A model generated the notes under the pieces. The model saw nothing but the letters and a program-made list of their open reading frames with translations. It made no database searches and was not told where the DNA came from. The position numbers and the translations under genes were made by a program. 6,784 bases of DNA from Chromatiales bacterium (lineage in GTDB: Bacteria; Pseudomonadota; Gammaproteobacteria; Chromatiales; Chromatiaceae), in NCBI GenBank assembly GCA_024762485.1, contig JANTHH010000149.1, positions 1 through 6,784 of the forward strand. Direction: 5' to 3'. Below, in pieces: positions 1-5,386 of this stretch (the first letter of the stretch is position 1; every line of letters begins with the position of its first letter).

Positions 1-16
1 GCAACGGGATGTCATC

Positions 17-1129
17 ATGGCCGGTCGTCGACCCCGGATAGCCGTACCGCCCTGCATGCCGCAACGCCTGACCAGCAATCACCCCAGCATCCTGTTCATC
101 AGCTTCGTGGCGAAGCCGGGCAACTATCGCATCAACGCCTCCATGCTCTATCGCTGCGAGAATCTCGGCCAGGCGCTGCGCCATCACGGCTTCCGCGTGA
201 CCTACAGCCACGCGCTGCAGGCCATCAAGCACCTGCTGTTCAGCCGCCCGGACATCTGCGTGCTGCACCGCCCCAACGGCTCCCATCTGTGTCGCGCCAT
301 CGGCGGCCTGCTGAAGAAGAAGGGCATCACCACGGTGATCGATTTCGACGACCTGATCTTCGACCCGGCAGTGCACACACACAATCCCGGGGTGATCCAT
401 GGCCACGTCAAGGCCAGGACTCTGGCGCGACGCTTCAGCCGCACCCGCGCGTTCATCCACGGCTTCGAGCACTTCACCGTCTCCACCGAACCACTGGCGG
501 CGGCTCTGCACCATGTCCACCCGCAGGCGAATATCCAGCTGATCCACAACGCCCGGCTGCCTGGCTGGCAGTCTTCGCCGGATGAACTGCCTCCCAAGCC
601 GCACAAACGGCTGACCTATTTCCCCGGCTCGCGCGGTCACGAGCACGACCTGGCGGTGGCCTGGCCGGCGATCCGGCGGGTGCTGGCAGAGCGGCCGGAG
701 ATCGAGTTCCACGTGGTCGGGCGCATGGACGTGCACCGGCTGCGCGAACAGGCGCCGGTGCATCACCTCGGCCTGCTGCCGCCGGCGCGCTACCGCGAGC
801 AGGTGGCCGCCTCCTGGGTCAACCTCGCACCGCTGGCGGACAACCCGTTCAACCGCTGCAAGTCGGCTCTGAAGATGATCGAGTCCAGCGCCTTCGGCGT
901 GCCCACGCTCTACTCGCCGATCGCCGATGCCGAACGTTTCGTCGGCAAGGGCTGCCTGATCGCGGACAGCGAGCAGGCCTGGTACGCGCACATCCTGGCG
1001 CTGACCGACGACGACTTTTATCGCCAGCAACGGGCGCTGGCCTGTGGCCCCGGCCAGCTCGAGAGCGATGTGCAGGTTCAGGCAGAACATTTCATCGACT
1101 TTCTCGCCCGTGGCGGGCAGTCGGCATGA
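17..1129 (+). CDS. GT-B fold glycosyltransferase (GT4/GT1-like)
   Basis: Predicted cytoplasmic glycosyltransferase that would move a sugar from a nucleotide donor to a surface-glycan acceptor; donor and acceptor cannot be read from the sequence. The 370-residue protein has no signal peptide or membrane segment. The N-terminal Rossmann half starts at SILFISF (24-30), followed by a conserved-looking YRCENL (45-50) and an acidic DFDDLIF loop (109-115). The C-terminal half opens with YFPGSRGHEHD (201-211), continues through FHVVGRMD (231-238), and carries the donor-site block FNRCKSALKMIESSAFGVP (278-296), where E289 sits as in the GT4 nucleotide-sugar motif. Its stop overlaps the next gene in an ATGA junction, so the two are probably co-translated. 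ATG 17 has a weak GGGA 7 nt upstream; ATG 56 is an alternative that removes 13 residues which look unconserved. Family is confident, substrate unknown. Confidence 0.85.
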   Translation: MAGRRPRIAVPPCMPQRLTSNHPSILFISFVAKPGNYRINASMLYRCENLGQALRHHGFRVTYSHALQAIKHLLFSRPDICVLHRPNGSHLCRAIGGLLKKKGITTVIDFDDLIFDPAVHTHNPGVIHGHVKARTLARRFSRTRAFIHGFEHFTVSTEPLAAALHHVHPQANIQLIHNARLPGWQSSPDELPPKPHKRLTYFPGSRGHEHDLAVAWPAIRRVLAERPEIEFHVVGRMDVHRLREQAPVHHLGLLPPARYREQVAASWVNLAPLADNPFNRCKSALKMIESSAFGVPTLYSPIADAERFVGKGCLIADSEQAWYAHILALTDDDFYRQQRALACGPGQLESDVQVQAEHFIDFLARGGQSA

Positions 1130-2094
1130 ACCCGCTGTCACGCCAGGCACTGCATGCCTCGCTGCTGTGGCGCGATTACCAGGGCCGCTATGATCGGCGA
1201 CTGGCCGCGGACTGTCGCAGGCTGCTGGCAGCCAGCACACCGCTGTCGGCCGGCTGGATCGACGCACTGCGCACCCTGCGCAAGCTCGACCCACAGGCCC
1301 GCGACATCCTCGCCGCCGCGGCCGGGCAACTGCTGCAGACACGCTCCGTCCCACGCCTGGCCTTCCTGCTCGCCTGCCTGCTGGAGGCCGGCCAGGTGGA
1401 CGCGGCGATTGCCTACTTCGAGGCGAATCGCCGGCGACTGGCGGACCTGATCGAGCGCAATCCGGCGCTGTGCTGGCTGGCCCATCGGGACCGGCCCGAG
1501 GCCCGCCAGCCTGCCCTCGCCCGGCTGCTGCAACAGGCGGCGCAGACCCGCGAGGCCTTCGCGGCGTGGGTCGCCGAGCCCGGTCATCGCATCGTCGTGC
1601 TCGGCAACGGGCCCATCGGGACGCCACCCCGGCTGACGGATGACGCCGACACCCTGGTCATCGACTTCAACCGCCCCGCCCATGACCTGCCGCTGCCCGC
1701 CGGCACACGCCATGCCTGGGTGCGCACCCCGAACACGTCGGTGCCGCCCCGCGGCGACCACGATATCTCCTGGATCGTCCTCACGGGCAACAACAGCCTC
1801 TATCAGCGGCTGGACTTCAGCCCGCTGCTGCCCGTGGACCTTGCCCCCGACAAATACCTGTTCGTCCCCGGGAGCGTCTGGTGGGAACTGGTCGCCGCGC
1901 TCGAGGCCCCGCCCAGCGCCGGCCTGATCATGCTGCACTGGATCGCCAGCCTGCGCGGCGGGCTGACGGGGGTCGAGGTGCATGGCTGCTCGATCATGCC
2001 CGGGGCCGGGGATCTGAACCGCAAACCGGGTCGCCATCACTGGCAACGCGAACGGGTCTTCCTGCAGCGCTGGGCGAGCGACGATTCCTGGTAG
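1126..2094 (+). CDS. GT29 (sialyltransferase-like) glycosyltransferase, putative
   Basis: A 322-residue protein with no membrane segment. Residues 1-150 are helical and rich in Leu, Ala and Arg, with a TPR-like helix pair near 79-110. The C-terminal half matches the GT29 motif order. Motif L spans 154-182, with IVVLGNGP (N161) and, after an acidic stretch, VIDFN (N182). Motif S spans 262-288, with PPSAGLIMLH (S264, G266) leading to GVEVHGCS. Motif VS is H304-x4-E309. In characterised sialyltransferases the L and S residues bind CMP and the VS histidine is catalytic. I infer transfer of a CMP-activated sugar (sialic acid, Kdo or another nonulosonate) onto a surface glycan; the sugar is not determinable. 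The start ATG 1126 overlaps the preceding glycosyltransferase stop by 4 bp, implying translational coupling. Automated annotation could well leave this hypothetical. Overall identity to GT29 looks low, so the call rests on motif order and spacing. Confidence 0.72.
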   Translation: MNPLSRQALHASLLWRDYQGRYDRRLAADCRRLLAASTPLSAGWIDALRTLRKLDPQARDILAAAAGQLLQTRSVPRLAFLLACLLEAGQVDAAIAYFEANRRRLADLIERNPALCWLAHRDRPEARQPALARLLQQAAQTREAFAAWVAEPGHRIVVLGNGPIGTPPRLTDDADTLVIDFNRPAHDLPLPAGTRHAWVRTPNTSVPPRGDHDISWIVLTGNNSLYQRLDFSPLLPVDLAPDKYLFVPGSVWWELVAALEAPPSAGLIMLHWIASLRGGLTGVEVHGCSIMPGAGDLNRKPGRHHWQRERVFLQRWASDDSW

Positions 2095-2100
2095 GGCCCG

Positions 2101-2129
2101 CTGACATGCCTTGCCGCCAAGCGTAGAAT
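2101..2129 (+). promoter_or_regulatory. Putative sigma70-type promoter for dauA
   Basis: CTGACA at 2101-2106 (5 of 6 matches to TTGACA) and TAGAAT at 2124-2129 (5 of 6 to TATAAT) are separated by exactly 17 bp. Both boxes lie in the only sizeable intergenic gap on this strand, between the GT29-like stop at 2094 and the dauA start. The expected transcription start is about 2135-2137, giving a leader of roughly 39 nt. This is a pattern match only, but box quality and spacing are near ideal in a GC-rich background. Confidence 0.6.
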
Positions 2130-2135
2130 TGCACG

Positions 2136-2154
2136 GTGCTGCGGGTTTCAGCAC
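2136..2154 (+). other. Leader hairpin at the predicted 5' end of the dauA mRNA
   Basis: GTGCTG (2136-2141) and CAGCAC (2149-2154) form a perfect 6-bp stem around a 7-nt loop. The stem begins where transcription should start from the promoter at 2101-2129, so it would sit at the extreme 5' end of the message, where such structures can stabilise mRNA. No T-run follows, so it is not an intrinsic terminator. A 6-bp stem can arise by chance, and no function is shown. Confidence 0.35.
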
Positions 2155-2174
2155 GCCACCGGGCCCGAAAGACC

Positions 2175-3872
2175 ATGTTCTCCGCCATCCGCCACTCCAT
2201 CAGCCACGAATGTTCCTGGGGCAGCGTGCAGGCGAACGTGCTTGCCGGTCTCACCGTCGGCGTCATCGCACTGCCGCTGTCCATGGCGCTGGCCATCGCC
2301 AGTGGCGTGGCACCGCAACACGGCCTCTACACCGCCATCGTCGCCGGCATCGTCACCGCGCTGGCGGGCGGCTCCAAAGTCAACATCTCGGGGCCGACCG
2401 CGGCCTTCGTGGTGGTGCTGCTGCCCATCGTGCATCAGTTCGGTCTCGGCGGCCTGCTGATCAGCGGCTTCCTGGCCGGCATCATCCTCATCCTCATGGG
2501 GCTGGGGCGGCTGGGGCGGCTGATCGAGGTGGTGCCCTACCCGGTGACGGTGGGTTTCACCGCCGGCATCGGCGTGGTCATCGCCACCCTGCAGATCAAG
2601 GACTTCCTCGGGCTCGACATCGAATCGCTGGACGGCCACTACCTGGAAAAGGTCTCGACCCTGTGGCACGCCCTGCCGAGCGTGAACGATCAGGAACTGC
2701 TGATCGGCGCGCTCACCTTCGCGGTGCTGCTGCTGTGGCCGCGCCTGAAATCCCGCATCCCCGGTCACCTGGTGGCGCTGGCCCTCGGCTCGCTGCTCGC
2801 CTGGCTGCTGGGCCAGCTGAGCAGTGATTTCTCGGTGGCGACCATCGGCACCCGCTTCCACTATCTGATCGACGGCGTGAGCGGCGATGGCATCCCGCCG
2901 CTCCTGCCCAGTTTCATCCCGCCCTGGGAGCAGCCCGGCGCGGACGGCCAGCCGATCGGCATCTCCTTCGAGCTGGTCAACACGCTGCTCGGCGCCGCCA
3001 TCACCATCGCGGTGCTGGGCTCGCTCGAGTCGCTGCTGTGCGCGGTGGTGGCCGATGGCATGTCGGGCAAGAAGCACAATCCGAACGACGAACTGATCGG
3101 CCAGGGCATCGGCAATGTCATCGTCCCCTTCTTCGGCGGCATCCCGGCCACTGCCGCCATCGCCCGCACCGCGGCCAACATCCGCGCCGGCGGCAGCTCG
3201 CCGTTGGCCTCGGTGGTGCATGGGCTGTTCATCCTCATCTCGATCCTGCTGCTGGCGCCGTTGCTGGCCTATATCCCGATGGCGTCCATGGCCGCCCTGC
3301 TGCTGATGGTGGCGTGGAACATGAGCGAGGCGGGGCACTTCGTGCGCACCCTGCGGGTTGCACCGCGCGACGACATCATCACCCTGTTGACCTGCTTTTC
3401 GCTGACCGTGCTGTTCGACATGACCGTGGCAGTGGCGGTCGGCATGGGACTGGCGGCCATGCTGTTCATCCATCGTACGATCAAGCTGACCGAGGTGGAA
3501 AATCTCAGCGAGGAGAACGCGCGTGATCCCCGCTTCCCCAGCGAGGTGGCCATCTACGACATCAACGGCCCGCTGTTCTTCGGCTCGGCGCAAAAGGCAC
3601 TGAAGAACATCAGCGTCACCAGCGGTGATGTGCGGGTGGTCATCCTCGACATGTCCAAGGTGTCGATGATCGACATGAGCGCCATCATCGCCATGGAATC
3701 CATCATCAAGGATCTGCGCGCCAGGCACATCAGCCTGATCATCAACAACCTGCAGCCGCGGATGATCCTCAAGCTGCGCCGTGCCGGGTTGCACAGCACC
3801 CACGGCGAGATCAACCTGACCCGCTCGCTGGACGAGGCACTGGCGGTCAGCCTGGACATCCTTGCCGAATGA
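2175..3872 (+). CDS. dauA: SulP/SLC26 anion transporter, DauA-like, with STAS domain
   Basis: Inner-membrane transporter of 565 residues, the usual length for bacterial SulP proteins. E. coli DauA, which it resembles nearly end to end, takes up C4-dicarboxylates such as succinate aerobically; relatives carry bicarbonate or sulfate, so the substrate here is inferred. The membrane domain covers about 18-435. The first segment is followed by the SulP signature QHGLYTAIVAG (48-58) and SGPTAAF (72-78). ESLLCAVVADGMSG (285-298) contains the conserved substrate-site glutamate E285, followed by GGIPATAAIARTAANIRAG (321-339). A cytoplasmic STAS domain spans about 457-561, with LDMSKVSMIDMSA (491-503) as its core. 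ATG 2175 is chosen over the in-frame GTG 2136 because the family alignment starts after it and the predicted transcription start is at about 2136. The Shine-Dalgarno sequence is weak. The UbiA-type gene lies 46 bp downstream, probably in the same operon. Confidence 0.9.
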   Translation: MFSAIRHSISHECSWGSVQANVLAGLTVGVIALPLSMALAIASGVAPQHGLYTAIVAGIVTALAGGSKVNISGPTAAFVVVLLPIVHQFGLGGLLISGFLAGIILILMGLGRLGRLIEVVPYPVTVGFTAGIGVVIATLQIKDFLGLDIESLDGHYLEKVSTLWHALPSVNDQELLIGALTFAVLLLWPRLKSRIPGHLVALALGSLLAWLLGQLSSDFSVATIGTRFHYLIDGVSGDGIPPLLPSFIPPWEQPGADGQPIGISFELVNTLLGAAITIAVLGSLESLLCAVVADGMSGKKHNPNDELIGQGIGNVIVPFFGGIPATAAIARTAANIRAGGSSPLASVVHGLFILISILLLAPLLAYIPMASMAALLLMVAWNMSEAGHFVRTLRVAPRDDIITLLTCFSLTVLFDMTVAVAVGMGLAAMLFIHRTIKLTEVENLSEENARDPRFPSEVAIYDINGPLFFGSAQKALKNISVTSGDVRVVILDMSKVSMIDMSAIIAMESIIKDLRARHISLIINNLQPRMILKLRRAGLHSTHGEINLTRSLDEALAVSLDILAE

Positions 3873-3875
3873 AGA

Positions 3876-3894
3876 CGGACCGGCACGGGGTCCG
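3876..3894 (+). other. Hairpin between dauA and the UbiA-type gene
   Basis: CGGACC (3876-3881) pairs perfectly with GGTCCG (3889-3894) around a 7-nt loop, 3 nt after the dauA stop codon. There is no T-tract, so it is unlikely to terminate transcription. It could protect the 3' end of the dauA message or tune expression of the downstream gene, whose start at 3919 lacks a clear ribosome binding site. The stem is seen directly; any role is inference. Confidence 0.35.
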
Positions 3895-3918
3895 CAGCCA
3901 CGCGGCGACAGCAGCACC

Positions 3919-4812
3919 ATGGGCGTAGCCGCGACCCTGGGCAGGGCCGCCCGCCTGCCCTTTCTGATGCTCACCCTGAGCAGCGTGTTTCTCGGTGCCG
4001 CCAGCGCCTGGTCGACCCAGGGACAGCTCGACCTGTGGCTGCTTTGCCTGGTGTTGATCGGCGCCATCGGTGCCCATGTCAGCGTCAACATGCTCAATGA
4101 ATATGCCGATTTTCGCAGCGGACTCGACACGCGCACCGAGCGCACGCCCTTCAGTGGCGGCAGCGGCGCACTGATCGAATACCCCCGGATGAGCGGTGCG
4201 GTGCTGGGTCTGTCGGTCCTCGCCCTGCTGCTGACCTGCCTGGTGGGCCTGTACTTCGTCTATTTGCGCGGACCGACGCTGCTGCCTATCGGCATCCTGG
4301 GCCTGGCGATCGTGCTGAGCTACACCCCCTGGCTGAACCGCCATCCCTGGCTGTGCCTGATTGCCCCCGGCCTCGCCTTCGGGCCCTTGATGGTCGGCGG
4401 CACTCACTTCGTGCTGACGGGCGAGACCGTCGCATTGCCCTGGCTGGTATCGCTGGTGCCCGGCCTGCTCGCCAGCAACCTGCTGCTGCTCAACCAGTTT
4501 CCGGACATCGAGGCAGACCGGTCCGTCGGCCGTCACCACTTCCCCATCGCCTACGGCATCACCGCCGGCACGCGGGTCTACGGGCTGCTCCTGCTGGCGG
4601 CGCTGGCAGTGATTGCTTATGGCACGATGCGGGGCTACCTGCCCGGGCTCGGCCTCATCGCCGCCATCCCGCTGACCGGGGGGTTCATCGCCTACCTCGG
4701 GGCACGCCGCTTCGGCAGCGCCATCGGCAGCCATGTGCCCTATCTCGGCATGAACGTGGCAGCCGCGCTGCTGACACCGCTGTTCCTCGGCATCAGCCTG
4801 ATCATCGGCTGA
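3919..4812 (+). CDS. UbiA/MenA-type membrane prenyltransferase
   Basis: Integral membrane protein of 297 residues, the normal length for the UbiA superfamily, which attaches polyprenyl chains to aromatic acceptors in quinone, haem or lipid pathways. Two prenyl-diphosphate/Mg2+ motifs are visible. The first is NMLNEYADFRSGLD (57-70, with N60, D64 and D70). The second is NQFPDIEADRSVGR (192-205, with D196 and D200). Between them TPFSGGSG (76-83) resembles MenA-like (COG1575) proteins more than UbiA proper. About eight hydrophobic helices fill the rest. A dihydroxynaphthoate-type acceptor is a reasonable guess but unproven, as no other menaquinone gene is in view. ATG 3919 is preferred over TTG 3862, which would overlap dauA and add a hydrophilic, Pro/Gly-rich tail. 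No clear Shine-Dalgarno is present, so translation may depend on dauA. The 3' end overlaps the convergent MOSC gene by 11 bp. Confidence 0.85.
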   Translation: MGVAATLGRAARLPFLMLTLSSVFLGAASAWSTQGQLDLWLLCLVLIGAIGAHVSVNMLNEYADFRSGLDTRTERTPFSGGSGALIEYPRMSGAVLGLSVLALLLTCLVGLYFVYLRGPTLLPIGILGLAIVLSYTPWLNRHPWLCLIAPGLAFGPLMVGGTHFVLTGETVALPWLVSLVPGLLASNLLLLNQFPDIEADRSVGRHHFPIAYGITAGTRVYGLLLLAALAVIAYGTMRGYLPGLGLIAAIPLTGGFIAYLGARRFGSAIGSHVPYLGMNVAAALLTPLFLGISLIIG

Positions 4813-5326
4813 GCGGTGACCCGTTGGACTCGAGGATGAGCGGGTCCCCCGCCCTGATCTCGCCACCCTGCAACACCTGCAGACAGATGCCGCCATGCCT
4901 GCCGAGGGCGCGGCACATGCCCGGCTCGCTGACCTTGTCGATGTAGCCGCAGGGTGGGCGGGGCTTGTGGTAGGCGAACATGGCCTGGCCGATGCGAAAC
5001 CGCTGTCCCTGCAGCTGGCGACTGCTGATGCCGCTGACCACCAGGTTGCGCCGGTGCTCGCCCTGCTCGAGCCGGACGGCGCCGCGGCGACGGACCCGGG
5101 CGAGATCGTGCGCGGTGATCAGCGTCAGCTGGCAGGCCTCGACCGCGCGCCAGTAACCGCGACCCTGGTGATATCGATCACCCACCAGGCCCCGGCCCTG
5201 CTCCACCGTCGCCACCGACAGGGCACAGGGCGGTTCACCCGCACCCTGGCAGGCGTAGATGGCCGTGAGTGTCGGTTGGGGGCGTGACCAGCAGCGCCCA
5301 ATCCAGGTGAGGAAAGGGACATTCAT
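4802..5326 (-). CDS. MOSC domain-containing protein
   Basis: Small soluble protein of 174 residues consisting almost wholly of one MOSC domain, the beta-barrel module found at the C-terminus of molybdenum-cofactor sulfurases and in YiiM-like stand-alone proteins. Such domains are thought to handle sulfur or molybdenum cofactor through a conserved cysteine. Visible signatures in order are GLVGDRYHQGRG (46-57), QLTLI (66-70), HRRNLVVSGI (91-100), LQGQRFRIGQA (105-115), RPPCGYID (123-130) with the likely active cysteine C126, and GGICLQVLQGGEIRAGD (145-161). ATG 5326 leaves 18 residues before the domain; GTG 5371 is possible and would add 15 more. Neither start has a clear ribosome binding site. 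It lies just after uvrB on the same strand (60-bp gap, or 15 bp with the GTG start), so read-through from uvrB is likely. Partner and substrate are unknown. Confidence 0.83.
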   Translation of the reverse strand: MNVPFLTWIGRCWSRPQPTLTAIYACQGAGEPPCALSVATVEQGRGLVGDRYHQGRGYWRAVEACQLTLITAHDLARVRRRGAVRLEQGEHRRNLVVSGISSRQLQGQRFRIGQAMFAYHKPRPPCGYIDKVSEPGMCRALGRHGGICLQVLQGGEIRAGDPLILESNGSPLSR

Positions 5327-5386
5327 TGGCGAAGTATGCCCGGTGCAGAGGCCGGCCACCGGTGGGTCCACATCTGAACCGACGCC

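Noticed and set aside
1..41. Possible tail of an upstream plus-strand gene ending at TAG 39-41, overlapping the first glycosyltransferase gene by 25 bp.
   Set aside because: Only 12 codons are visible and another frame is also open to the left edge, so the sequence cannot tell which frame, if any, is coding.
1138..2154. A 338-codon minus-strand frame opposite the GT29-like gene.
   Set aside because: The plus frame carries GT29 motifs and a coupled start; the minus frame is an Arg/Gly/Gln/Ala-rich shadow with no motif.
2502..2519. Perfect 9-bp tandem duplication (CTGGGGCGG twice) inside dauA.
   Set aside because: It encodes LGRLGR, where E. coli DauA has a stretch of the same length and similar sequence, so it is ordinary coding sequence and not an expansion.
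2148..4145. A 665-codon open frame on the minus strand across dauA and the start of the prenyltransferase gene.
   Set aside because: It is antisense to two strongly supported genes. Its His/Gln/Asp/Arg-rich, low-complexity composition is typical of the reverse frame of GC-rich coding DNA, and no domain is recognisable.
4818..4846. GACCCG / CGGGTC inverted repeat just after the prenyltransferase stop, considered as a terminator.
   Set aside because: The 6-bp stem has a loop of 17 nt and no T-run on either side; it lies within the MOSC coding sequence and is probably chance.
3847..4896. A 349-codon minus-strand frame opposite the prenyltransferase gene.
   Set aside because: Shadow of a GC-rich gene: the composition is biased (Gln, Gly, Ala, His) and there are no motifs.
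5356..5365. Palindrome CCACCGGTGG between uvrB and the MOSC gene.
   Set aside because: It has no loop for a terminator hairpin and no T-tract; a single 10-bp palindrome in GC-rich DNA is weak evidence for an operator.
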